14,527 nucleotides of DNA from Saccoglossus kowalevskii (lineage: Eukaryota > Hemichordata > Enteropneusta > Harrimaniidae). The notes beneath the pieces are model-generated. The model did no database searches, was not told where the DNA came from, and worked only from the letters and a program-made list of their open reading frames with translations. The stretch spans positions 223,849-238,375 of the forward strand of contig NW_003120920.1 of NCBI RefSeq assembly GCF_000003605.2, read 5' to 3'. How positions within the stretch are numbered: the first letter of the stretch is position 1; each line of letters starts with the position of its first letter. The translations under genes and the position numbers were made by a program. Shown piece by piece: positions 1 through 8,955 of the stretch.

Positions 1-774
1 TTATACTCAGATTTTCACATGTAACAAAGTATATTGTGATTTCACAATTTAACCAGAATGCCTGAATTGGCAAACTTATTTCATTCCAATGGTTGCTACC
101 AGGATTCTTAGTGTAATTTATGCATAAATAAGTGGCAAATTCAAAATTTTGAGTAGCGCCCTCAGTGTCAGAATAGTGCACTGGTACGGGTCGGCTAAAC
201 ACAGGACAGTCTTCCAAATATCTGGCAAGGTTTCATTCTATAATTTATCATGGCAGCAGCTAAACATGCCACTCTGAATGCTGGTGAGTCATCAAACGTG
301 CTTTTCAATTCAGCCCGACATGTGATCTAAAGCAACTGCTACACAATAGATATCTTTTCCCTCGGTTCGATAGTATAGAGGGAAAATACTGTCTTCAATG
401 TTACGGTGACAGTAATTGATGAGATGGGTGGGGCAATCAGATAGGAATAGCGGGAAGCAGTAGGAAGTTAGTCAGTCTAGTCAGCAGCTCACAGACGTTC
501 AAGTTCAATTACATCAAATATTAATTTTAAAAGTTCATTTAGCTTTGCCCTTATGTGATAACAGTGTAGTCCGACACTGTCCCTGTACTATGTGCTGCAT
601 TGCTTTCGGACACAGGTTTCCAGAGAATTTCCCGCAATATAAAGTATAGGGTTTTTATCTCTGGTTTTTCCTGAGTGGCGGGCATAGTATAACAGGGAGA
701 TCACAACAAGTAACAGCCCACCCTGGTATAACGTGTCATGTAATAATTTCTTTTTCTATCCACGTCTGTAAATA

Positions 775-828
775 AAGCTGCCGCATCTCTGGCTCATCAA
801 TAAGCTGCCGCATCTCTGGCTCATCCAT
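775..828. repeat. 27-bp tandem duplication
   Basis: AAGCTGCCGCATCTCTGGCT followed by CATC occurs twice in direct succession with a 27-bp period. The copies are nearly identical, differing in the last bases (AAT against CAT). The near identity suggests a recent local duplication. Confidence 0.9.
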
Positions 829-906
829 CATTATTGAATGAATGAAGTGTAATGGAATTTATTCAATGGTATAAGAGTATAGTGAAGACTTCATGGAGAC
901 TTCCCG

Positions 907-976
907 AGTGATAGCGCCCTCATCAACAAGAGGAAACTTCAGCAGTGATAGCGCCCTCATCAACAAGAGGAACTTT
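907..976. repeat. 37-bp tandem duplication
   Basis: AGTGATAGCGCCCTCATCAA followed by CAAGAGGAA occurs twice with a 37-bp period, the second copy breaking down after AACTT. The core TAGCGCCCTCA also appears once at about 154-164, so the motif may belong to an older dispersed repeat. Confidence 0.88.
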
Positions 977-1693
977 TCCTACCAAGTAGATGCGCCAGTT
1001 TACACCTATAATTCTTGCCTTGCCATTTTTCTCTGTATCTGTAGACCATACAACTCTCAATCAATCTGGTGCTTCTCTACCAATCACAATGCTCACTTGC
1101 AAACTTTATATTAAATGTCAGATTTTAAGTTTTGTTACCAAGCGTCATCAAAAAAGTTTTGCACTTCCAAGAGAACCAGTTATTCACATTTTCTAGGTGT
1201 TTTTTTTATAGCACATTCCATTAAAATAGGGGCATGATGCATTTTGCCCACATGTTTTTAAAAGCACGAGAATTTACTAAAAATTTGCATCTATAGATGG
1301 TTTTGGACAGTTTTACTGAAAAATCTCAGCCTATAGTTTCAACATTTTATAGTGTTAGAAATATTCATACTCTGACTTCATCCTTCAATACACACATCCT
1401 GATAGTATAAAAGTCGCATACTTTGTCCAATGTATTCGTAATAAAATTAGTGCGAAGGTTGCATCAACCAACACATACTTTGCAATATTCTTGTAATAAC
1501 ATCTCCAGTATTAATATAATTAAGGCTGGTGATGTAACCACATGCAGGTTTTTTTTTTTTTTAAATGGAATGGCAAATTCTATTGTTATTGGTGCTGGAT
1601 GTACAAGAATGAATCCCATTTCCTCCAAATAAGTGAAAATGCAAACTAATCACAAAATACACACAAAATTATTATCCGGATTTGTTATATACA

Positions 1694-1699
1694 TTTATT
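1694..1699 (-). promoter_or_regulatory. candidate poly(A) signal, distal
   Basis: The minus strand reads AATAAA here, about 1.13 kb past the stop, followed at once by TGTATATA (1686-1693), which matches the Pumilio consensus UGUANAUA. Alternative AATAAA hexamers lie at 1755-1760 and 1916-1921. AT-rich sequence gives such hexamers by chance, so the call is moderate at best. Confidence 0.35.
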
Positions 1700-2657
1700 T
1701 CAGGAACATAGGTAGTATATAAAGCCTTTGGGAAAAATCACTGACAAGTTTCCTTTTATTATTCTTTAAACATATCAAATTTTACGAAACAAAAAAAAAA
1801 ATTCCTACTTATCAGTTCACCTAGTCAGCAGAAATACAGAGTACTCATGATCATCAAAAGGGGAAGAAAAATGCAGTCTTTTTAAAAAAAATCAAAACTG
1901 GCAGCAAATAAAGTTTTTATTTAATCATCACCTTCAAAAATGTTATATTCTTATATTTGCACGACTTCTCTAAATACAGCAGAAACACACAGCTTATTAA
2001 TACATCAGTGCTTTTTTGCACTTTGACCCATGAACCCAGGTCACGCAATTCACATATGTACTCTAGGGCTATTTAAACAAGGAAATAAAGGCAGAGACCA
2101 CACTTAATGATGATGTATAAAAATAAAGAGGCCCACTGTATACAAGACATCCTGCTTTTTTTGCAGGAGACTTAATATTGGACAAGGGACTACAAAACCC
2201 TTGGTTCTTTGCACCGACATACAAGAGGTTGAGTTCTGCCATGCATTGTTCCAGTGTTATTAAATACCAATAGAAAACACAGAACACAAACTTGCTATGT
2301 TACAGCAAGTTTTCTTATGAAAACATTTACAGTAGTTATTCCAAAAAAATAATATCCCCAATTGTCTCTGTCATTACTATAAAAAAACAAAACAAAAAAA
2401 AAGAATAATTCCCCCAACAACTCTGAATTGCCTTCAGTACCCAAAGCAGTGGGTAAATAAATCTTAATGTTACAGCAATTAAGCTGAAGACAGAAATATA
2501 TAAAAGTTTTCTTTACACTGAACATAATCCCAGTCTCAACTGTAAATTTACATTTATGCTACCCGCCTGGAATTGTCGCCAAAATCACCACTGAGCACCG
2601 AGGGATCAAATGCACAAGATGGTATAAATTATTGGCGAGTCCAGGACACATTTACTG

Positions 2658-2666
2658 AATAAATAA
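2658..2666 (-). promoter_or_regulatory. AU-rich element in 3' UTR
   Basis: The transcript strand reads TTATTTATT, the class II AU-rich nonamer, about 165 nt after the stop. A second overlapping pair of ATTTA pentamers lies at 2454-2462. Such elements often affect mRNA stability, but they are common by chance in AT-rich DNA. Confidence 0.3.
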
Positions 2667-2830
2667 TCTCTGGAATTTTTTTAATCTAGAAAAAGTTATT
2701 GTTGGAATTGCATCGAAATTTGGTAAACGGCAGTATTAACACATACATTCGCTCGTTCGTTCGCGTGCGTATACACACATACACTTTCTCACTCACACAC
2801 ACTCATCCCCATTATCCAATTGCTTCTTCA

Positions 2831-4623
2831 TCACGACTGCTGGGAAAAGAATAGTACTTCAGCGATAAGCGAGTGCAATTTTGGATCTATTGCTGGTGAC
2901 ATAACAAGACTAAGAAGACGACTTTGGTGCTGTAGAAACAATGGCTGGTTTTCCTTAACCTTTGCAAGACAAGCAAGCGTTGTAGCCGCCCGTCTCATCA
3001 TATCCCCGCTAGGCTGGGGAAGCTCTTCGCGTATTCCACTCATTGCAATTATACCTGGATTAGACATGGCATTTGTGGCGAGTTCACTATCCTCTAGGAA
3101 TGAAAGCAACATAGATATGCTCGAGTTCTGGCATGCAATAGCACGGCAAGCAGCACTGTCTCCCTGCGACAGACTTGATAATAGCACCACGGCAAACTCA
3201 CGGATTACTGGCTCCCTTCGGTCACCCATGCACTGCACAAGGTTTCTATAGAGTCTTTCTAATCGTGAAAAGGGTGGGGTAGCCAGTACCATGTCTACGT
3301 TATTGTCAAGTATACATAATTTACACAGAGTTTCCAGACTCAGACGCATAGGTGAAAGTGGGGAATTAGCCGATAACATCGGTAATGGATCCATGGCGTA
3401 AGCAGACGGACAAACCGCCCAGTGAAGTAGCCCATCTAAAATACCAAAGCTGATCCCCTCTGGATACAGAGACAGATCCAACTGGCCGGCAATGTTTGCA
3501 AGCGTCACCATTGTATTCTCCCTGACAGCATTCAGACAATCCCACCACCATTCATCCTTCTTAACCAATGGTTGCTCATCATCAATTTCTTCCTTCATAT
3601 CATCCTTTTCGAATGGCTTGATATCCCGATTACGAATAGGGTGTCTGTGTTGCAGCAGCAGTAGTGTGCCCACCACATACAGGAATCCGGGATGTTTCGA
3701 CATTTCAGTATCATTCCCTGGGATGAACGACAAGCTGCGGATTATATTGGACAGACCCACACACCTCCTGGTTAGATCATCCTGGCAATCATTCAGTACA
3801 TTGAACGGCGGTTCGTCTCTGTCATACGCCTCGTCTTCATGAATCTTTGGACTACGAAAAAATGCCATCTGCTCCTCAATTTTCTTCTCGATTTCCTCCC
3901 TACTATCCACCCGCTTCCTCTCCGTTCCTTTGTATTTCTCATTGCACTTCTTTGTATTCTCAACCAAACAGTCAGCCTTTTCAAAGTTCAGAATTATATG
4001 ATTAGTCGTATCACCCCCGCCCATTTGCCAGTGAGCACTCCCTGCTTCGAATCCCTCAAAGATGTCCCATAATTTCTCATCAGAATAAAATCCCTTAGAA
4101 CATTTCTCCACTTTCACAGATTTACTCTTATCAATTCCTTTTAATTTTTCAATATCTATATTGTTGATTGCTTCATTCAAGAGCTCCTCCTCAGATTCCA
4201 TGTTGTCACACACAGTTTCCGTATTCCGATCTACGCTTTTTTCAACCGCATCCTTATCACAGCCATTCTCCATCTTGACAACTCGCGACGACACAACATT
4301 ATCCTCTAACTTCACTGCTGTATTTTTATTCTTACAACTTGTAATATCCCCATTGCACTTGTTTAGTTCACAACCTTTCTTTGTATCGGCAGATTTGTGG
4401 TTTTCCCTGACTTCAACGTCATCTAGGATACCGAAGATTTCAATTAGACATCGACGATAATGCTCCAGCAGAATTTCCAAAAGCCCAGGAAGATGTTGTA
4501 ACTGGAAGTATGTGACTGTATTGTCATCAAAAAGTAAAATACTTAAAACATCTATTGCCCATGTGCTTTCTGCCAATAATCCAGACTTCAGACACATCAT
4601 TACACGCCAAGCTTCAACCGGAC
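2831..4623 (-). CDS. ARID1: ARID1 last exon: complete BAF250_C domain and stop
   Basis: This terminal coding exon is 1793 nt and ends in TGA at 2831-2833. The acceptor is TTTGCTCCTAG before GTCCGG (phase 1). It encodes residues 525-1120. PVEAWRVMMCLKSGLLAEST opens the conserved C-terminal region. LPGLL (568-572) and LDGLL (919-923) are LXXLL-type motifs, as known in this family. A charged, poorly conserved linker (about 591-704) separates the opening block from AHWQMGGGDTT (about 720-730). Then come RCVGLSNIIRSLSFIPGND, MSKHPG, DEWWWDCL, TLANIAGQLDLS, DNNVDMVLATPPFSRLE, a helical-repeat stretch, DMMRRAA and the ending EVLFFSQQS, comparable to VLFLIGQS in human. In known BAF complexes this armadillo-like domain binds the core and nucleates assembly. 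A single large terminal exon agrees with vertebrate ARID1 organisation. The methionine codon at 4633 is intronic. Confidence 0.97.
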
Positions 4624-5405
4624 CTAGGAGCAAAGAATAAAAAATAATTTCTATTTATTGTATTTTACAATCAAATTCCCTATTGTATGGGAAAGGAATA
4701 AGCGGAATATAGCTACAAAACTTTTGACACAGGAATTTCCAAAAACTGGCTATGCAAACCTTTTAGCACCAAAGAATTGGTTATTGTATTAGTAAAATCA
4801 CTAAGTAGAACCACGAGAACACTAGATGACAAAAGCAATTACGAGAACACTAGATGGCAAAAGCAACCACTAGAACACTAGATGGCAAAAGCAACCACGA
4901 GAACACTATATAGCAAAAGCAATTACGAGAACACTAGATGGCAAAAGCAACCACGAGAACACTAGATGGCAAAAGCAACCACGAGAACACTAGATGGCAA
5001 AAGCAATTACGAGAACACTAGATGGCAAAAGCAACCACTAGAACACTAGATGGCAAAAGCAACCACGAGAACACTATATAGCAAAAGCAATTACGAGAAC
5101 ACTAGATGGCAAAAAGCAACCACGAGAACACTAGATGGCAAAAGCAATTACGAGAACACTAGATGGCAAAAAGCAACCACGAGAACACTAGATGGCAAAA
5201 GCAATCATGAAAACACTAGATGGCAAAAGCAATCATGAAAACACTAGATGGCAAAAGCAACCACGAGAACACTAGATGGCAAAGCATTGTTGTTTTTAGT
5301 GTTGGTATACAACACATCTATCATCAACTCAAGTCTTGCACTCAATCAATGTTTTTAATTCACAAAATTTCTCTCAATTTCTTCCTCTATGTATGTTAGA
5401 CTTAC
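4624..5405 (-). other. ARID1: intron 4 of ARID1
   Basis: This 782-bp phase-1 intron has GTAAGT at its 5' end and CTTTGCTCCTAG at its 3' end. About 475 bp of it is a 28-bp minisatellite. The rest is AT-rich with nothing recognised. Confidence 0.92.
4812..5286. repeat. 28-bp minisatellite, about 17 copies
   Basis: The unit is CACGAGAACACTAGATGGCA followed by AAAGCAAC. There are about 16 full copies and one partial copy; two copies carry an extra A (29 bp). Units fall into types: CACGAG or TACGAG starts, a CACTAG variant, an ACTATATAGC variant and a CATGAAAAC variant. The order TACGAG, CACTAG, ACTATATAGC occurs twice (copies 2-4 and 8-10), a 168-bp higher-order period. Copies 11-12 and 13-14 form a repeated dimer. 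There are no unique spacers, so this is a minisatellite and not a CRISPR array. Confidence 0.97.
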
Positions 5406-5849
5406 CAACATCACGTGATGTTAATTTCTTCCTATTTTTGAGCACAGGATGAGTACATTCAATGCTATCAGGAGGAAAACAGATCTCCTTTTTAGCATGT
5501 ACCATCATGCTGGATGCAGGCATATGTGTTTGTGATTTCATCATCTTGTTGCCTTTCTCACGGTTCATATGCTGTAACTGTCTCTGTTGCATGTGGCCTG
5601 GCATTGATGGGTTATACATAGTTATCGAGGATCCGGCATGGTGAGAAAGTCCGTCAACAAAAGGTTTGTTTTGATGCATGGTACCCCACGACGGTGATGG
5701 TCCATCCCTCATCCGCATTTGATCCGGCATAAAGTTTTCCCGATGTCCTGGCATGTGGCCCTGTCTGGTTGGGTATGGATATTGGGAATCGCTCCGATTA
5801 TTCCACGGGATGGGGCCTTCGTGTGATGGCTGTTGCATCTGTCCAGGTC
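5406..5849 (-). CDS. ARID1: ARID1 exon: Met/His/Pro-rich segment leading into the BAF250_C region
   Basis: This exon is 444 nt, in phase 1 at both ends. The acceptor is CATTGTTTCAG before GACCTGGACAG and the donor is GATGTTG then GTAAGT. It encodes residues 377-523 and the flanking split glycines. EGP, W, YPYPTRQG and MPDQ follow the spacing of the EGP...W...YPYQNRQG...PDQ stretch in vertebrate ARID1A/B. The C-terminal part (KKEICFPPDSIE, then HPVLKNRKKLTSRDVG) closely matches the EITFPPGSVE...VLKQRRKITSKDI block that precedes BAF250_C. The basic RKK run is a plausible nuclear-localisation contribution. MQQPSHEG near the exon start is not a translation start, because the frame continues upstream across the acceptor with PGQ. 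Confidence 0.93.
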
Positions 5850-6114
5850 CTGAAACAATGGTTAAGTGAGAAGAAACAAAATTAATTTTTTTAAAACAGG
5901 CTTAGTAGAATTCCAACAGAAATAAAGTGCAAGTCAGAATATGGGGGATGTTATAAATGGTTTATAAATAAAAAAATTTTAAAAATCAAATTGTTTGAAT
6001 TAAAGTTGATCAATCGAGAAATGATAGTCGCATCATTGTAATTGTTAATTACTATTGATGAGTTAATTTAGTACCTAATCAGAATAAGTGGATTATCACA
6101 GTTGCCATGCCAAC

Positions 6115-6360
6115 TTAAAGGGCAAGATGACCACTACAATTAGTATGCTAATTCAAACCAAGCCACTCACATCGTGACAGGAGCTCCGGGAATTTAAAAA
6201 ATACTGAGTTTAAAATGGCGGCTAATGTATGCAAAATGCCTGTCAATCACAGTTTGAGTAAGCGAGCATAATAAGCATTCATTTACTTAGTGGACAGAGG
6301 CGGAGTTAATTACCCATGAACACATGGTGCAATCCATGGGATTGAGCGGTTCCCCTTTAA
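6115..6360. mobile_element. possible TTAA-flanked miniature transposon
   Basis: A TTAA at each end (6115-6118 and 6357-6360) flanks inner termini AGGGCAAG and, in reverse complement, AGGGGAAC. TTAA duplications with short GGG/CCC-type inverted termini are typical of piggyBac-like non-autonomous elements. The matching termini are only about 7 bases and the inside has no coding capacity. It does contain AAAATGGCGGCT, a YY1-like site. Chance is a real alternative. Confidence 0.35.
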
Positions 6361-6983
6361 AGACATGCATGTGCATTATATGTGACGACAATGTTGATCT
6401 CTTGAGCCAATCACTATGAAGTATTTGAATGAAAAACGATAATTGGCATTTGCATGTATATAAATATATTTATTAAACTAGGATACAGCTTTCTGCCTTT
6501 CACTGTACAAAAAGAAGATATTCAATAAAATTGTAATGTTGCACACACATATGCCACATTAAGTGAAATGTGCTGTTTAACTTTCAGATTTGATTTGAAT
6601 TATGTCAATATCACGTGACCAATATGTTTCAACAATCAAATCAGAGAGGGTCGTAATCTGTAATCTATTGTTTTTATTATCGTAATTTAAGTAAATTCAT
6701 GGACATGGGCAAGGTGTAAAATGTATTCAGCTATTTCTTCATTTCCGTAATTTGTACAATGATATTTTGGTATGCGTATTTTCAGCATTAAATGTCGCAA
6801 TTCCTACGCAATTTCCAATTTTGATTTTTAAACACAAATTAACTAATATATAATACAAATTAAATTAGGAATTCGCTTTTTCTGTAAAGGGTAAAAATCT
6901 ATTTTTTACTGTAAATGGAACTTTCATTTTATTTCATAAAATGCATTTTTTTATTTTCTGTACTGTACCAGCTATTCCCCTTG

Positions 6984-6998
6984 CCCCCCCCCCCCCCC
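6984..6998. repeat. C15 homopolymer (G15 in the transcript)
   Basis: Fifteen consecutive C bases lie in intron 3, giving a G15 run in the pre-mRNA. The length is likely to vary between individuals and between sequencing reads. Confidence 0.95.
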
Positions 6999-7337
6999 AC
7001 TTTGTGACTTGGGACAAATCACGGGAAAGCTGCAAAATTGTTGGGGGGTTGAACAATCTTCATAGACTGCTCACATTATATGCATTAAACAACGTTATAT
7101 GGTTTACGTCAGTTCGAATTTTTTTAGTAAGATCCAGTAATCATGACTAACGTATCATGTTGACTTGTCTTACACAAAACATACTACTGTAATCTGGTAA
7201 CTAATTAAATTCAGTGAACGACAAAGTTTTTTTTCTTAAGACAGGTTAAACACAATGACTTTAGTAAAATGAAGTCTCAACGAAACAGACATCTGGCAAC
7301 AAGAAATACTCTTGATAAAGACTGGATGTGTACAAAC

Positions 7338-7536
7338 CCTGAGGTGCCATAGGCCCTTGGTTAAGTCGATCTCGGTAACCGGGAGAATACTGCATATGGT
7401 TTTGTAGATTTCGATCTGGATATGCATTCTGTGACATTGGACTTTGCTGATTGTATGGTGGCATAGGATAACCTTCATCGAGTGGTGGTCTGACTCCGAC
7501 AGCTGTACGCTTTGTGGGTGGACCATACATCTCTCC
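7338..7536 (-). CDS. ARID1: ARID1 exon: GEMYGPPTKR segment
   Basis: This exon is 199 nt. The acceptor is AATGTATACAG before GGAGAGATG (phase 0). The donor leaves one G after CCTCAG and uses GTTTGT (phase 1). It encodes residues 310-375. GEMYGPPTKR matches the conserved MYGPPAKR block of vertebrate ARID1 proteins, and a Tyr/Pro/Gln/Met-rich stretch follows (YPMPPYNQQSP, NHMQYSPGYRDRL). TKR together with the KRPAPQ of the previous exon may add to a basic nuclear-localisation patch. Both splice sites are weak: the acceptor has little pyrimidine tract, and the donor lacks the usual purine-A at +3/+4. The donor is still the only GT nearby that keeps the frame into the next exon. The open frame runs on to 7261 but that part is intron. 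Confidence 0.85.
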
Positions 7537-7830
7537 CTGTATACATTAGAATATTATTTGGAGTTTATAAAAACCTGGGTGACTTTAAAGTACACTCGCA
7601 ATATCATTCAACTGAACAATACAATATACAATTCATCAACAGGAGAACTTTAAAGCCACGCGCAACAATGATACACTGTATTTGTTTTATCAGGAGCGTA
7701 TGCCAGACGTTTTTTTCCCCTCAAAATATCAGATTGAATTTATATCCATTTGATCCAGGATGATCACAAAAATTATAATTTAAAAAAAAAAAATATTCAA
7801 AAATGTTGTACCAAATATTCAGATTCCTAC
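7537..7830 (-). other. ARID1: intron 2 of ARID1
   Basis: This 294-bp phase-0 intron has donor GTAGGA and acceptor AATGTATACAG. A CTAAT close upstream of the AG is a possible but very short branch-point distance. It holds an A11 run near 7782-7792 and nothing else of note. Confidence 0.9.
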
Positions 7831-8146
7831 CTGTGGTGCAGGCCTCTTCTGTTGGAATGGGGACTGAGGGTATGGATGCTGCTGCTGAGGTTGTGGAGGA
7901 CCTTGCGGTGTGAACTGTGGCTGACCAGGGTAAGGCTGATTGTACCCATCATGTGGAGTATGCGCTCTATGCCCAGGATGGTGCTGTGCAGTATATCTAT
8001 TAGGATACACTTGCTGGTCCCCGCTACTTGGTGGATACTGCTGCATCATGCCGCTGTGTTGTTGTTGTTGCTGTTGCTGCTGCTGCTGCGACTGGGGTGG
8101 TGGATGCAAGGGTTCAGGCACTCCTGGACCACTGGGTTGGTCAAAC
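7831..8146 (-). CDS. ARID1: ARID1 exon: polyglutamine and Pro/Gln/Gly-rich segment
   Basis: This exon is 316 nt. The acceptor is ATTTTCTGTAG before GTTTGACC, which completes an Arg codon with AG from the previous exon. The donor is CCACAG then GTAGGA in phase 0. It encodes residues 205-309. After FDQPSGPG come a ten-glutamine run, then repeated PQ, QP and YP elements ending in FQQKRPAPQ, which lines up with the NYKR-type block before MYGPP in vertebrate ARID1. The composition is typical of the disordered, prion-like part of ARID1 proteins, which is linked to condensate behaviour in vertebrates; that role here is inferred. The opposite strand is open too, because the CAG/CAA run reads as Leu or Cys there, but this is a shadow. 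Confidence 0.92.
8059..8088 (-). repeat. ARID1: CAG/CAA repeat encoding ten glutamines
   Basis: On the coding strand the order is four CAG, CAA, CAG, four CAA, for ten glutamines, preceded by CAG and TCG. The CAA interruptions limit slippage. PolyQ tracts are common in this region of ARID1 proteins. Confidence 0.95.
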
Positions 8147-8384
8147 CTACAGAAAATAAGACAACACAAAGACAAATAAGAATAGGTCAACAGCGGAACA
8201 TGAACAACAGCATATCAGGCACAGCTTCTTGCTCGCTTGAAAGCAAAAGTATACATTAATGTAATGCTCTACAAACTTTACTAATCACACACAGTGGCGT
8301 CATTTGTTTTTTGTAAATTGTTTCCCATTTAAAGAACACATAAAAACTGAGCCAAAACGACCCTTGTGGTACTAAAATGAATAT

Positions 8385-8595
8385 GAATGAATGAATGAAT
8401 GAATGAAATTTATTTCACCAAAAAAAAAAAAAACGGTAAAGGTAGAAGTTGCACAGGTAGTAAATATATATAAATAAATTAATAATTAAATAAACAAATA
8501 AATAAATAAATAACGAATTCTACTGAGATAACTTTTCTTTTTTTGGTGGGGATTACAGATATAGTTCATCAGAACTAGTCGAGTCCGTAATCCCT
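8385..8595 (-). mobile_element. probable 5'-truncated LINE 3' end with hairpin and (ATTC)n tail
   Basis: Read on the minus strand, a hairpin GGGATTAC (8594-8587) pairing with GTAATCCC (8555-8548) encloses a smaller stem AGTTC/GAACT. T-rich and (TTTA)n sequence follows, then TTTTTGGTGAAATAAATT with AATAAA at 8414-8409, and five ATTC units. A 3' stem-loop followed by a short simple-repeat tail is how many CR1-like or related non-LTR elements end, and 5' truncation is usual. No reverse transcriptase coding remains. The family is not identified, and a chance cluster of simple repeats is the alternative. Confidence 0.45.
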
Positions 8596-8872
8596 GTATA
8601 TATAATTTCAAATTTTAATCACACAAATCTCCAAATAAAGAATATGCATGATAATGTCCTGTTACATAGCTTGAAAGAATTGTTCCAACTAGTTATTTTC
8701 AGGTGTTTATTCTTTACCCCATGAATATTCATATGGTACCACAGCATATAACATGAATTACTAGTAAAATATACAAAAACAAACTAAAGGCCCTTTAACT
8801 GTATAAATAAAATATTAATTAATCGAGTCATTATCGAGGTGTTTCATGTCAGAGTCAAACATAGATGAGTTT

Positions 8873-8955
8873 GCAATATTAGTGGTTTTGGGAGGGCAAT
8901 ATTAGCGGCTTAGAAAGGGCAATATTAGCGTTTTTTGAGAGGGCAATATTAGCAG
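8873..8955. repeat. 23-24-bp tandem repeat, four copies
   Basis: GCAATATTAG followed by CGG/TGG-like variants starts at 8873, 8896, 8919 and 8943. The intervening bases are G/T/A-rich and more variable (TTTTGGGAGG, CTTAGAAAGG, TTTTTTGAGAGG). The conserved core against variable filler makes it look like more than slippage. Confidence 0.85.

Larger units (their letters stand above)
1..1664. other. probable intergenic DNA, no gene seen
   Basis: The open frames here are 60-75 codons at most, show no recognisable protein and run through simple sequence or tandem duplications. Besides two tandem duplications (775-828 and 907-976) there is a T14 run near 1549-1562. A GAAT-rich patch followed by GGAATTTATTC at about 836-866 resembles, on the minus strand, the AATAAA-plus-ATTC tail of a retroelement. 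I see no tRNA or promoter. Confidence 0.5.
1665..2830 (-). other. ARID1: probable ARID1 3' UTR
   Basis: This stretch follows the TGA stop on the transcribed strand and contains no credible ORF. On that strand it holds AATAAA at 1694-1699, 1755-1760 and 1916-1921, ATTAAA at 2678-2683, and an AU-rich nonamer at 2658-2666. It also has a low-complexity TG/AG stretch close to the stop (about 2740-2815). The most distal signal of the cluster sets the left limit I give, with cleavage assumed 10-30 nt past it. The real end could be at any of these signals, or there may be several. Confidence 0.45.
5850..7337 (-). other. ARID1: intron 3 of ARID1
   Basis: This 1488-bp phase-1 intron has GTTTGT at its 5' end and a good 3' end, CATTGTTTCAG. 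It contains a possible TTAA-flanked miniature element (6115-6360), a CACGTG E-box near 6612-6617, and a C15 run. I see no extra exon. Confidence 0.88.

Noticed and set aside
366-416. inverted repeat TACTGTC with GACAGTA
   Set aside because: Seven bases with a 15-base loop are expected by chance in a window of this size.
893-1196. two overlapping short plus-strand frames
   Set aside because: They cross the 37-bp tandem duplication, show no recognisable domain and have no flanking gene signals.
2820-3251. 143-codon open frame on the plus strand
   Set aside because: It lies antisense to the strongly conserved BAF250_C exon and has no recognisable domain; it is a shadow of that exon.
5050-5238. 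62-codon frame through the minisatellite
   Set aside because: It arises because the 28-bp unit happens to be open in rotating frames; the product is just the repeat.
4812-5286. CRISPR-like array
   Set aside because: Units are directly tandem with no unique spacers, in an intron of an animal gene; it is a minisatellite.
7750-8259. 169-codon plus-strand frame with Leu-rich run, and a Cys-rich one beside it
   Set aside because: The Leu and Cys runs are the antisense reading of the glutamine repeat in the ARID1 exon at 7831-8146.
8548-8594. tRNA-like fold with a TCGAGTCC box-B-like piece
   Set aside because: There is no box A, anticodon arm or correct stem spacing; it reads better as the hairpin of a retroelement 3' end.
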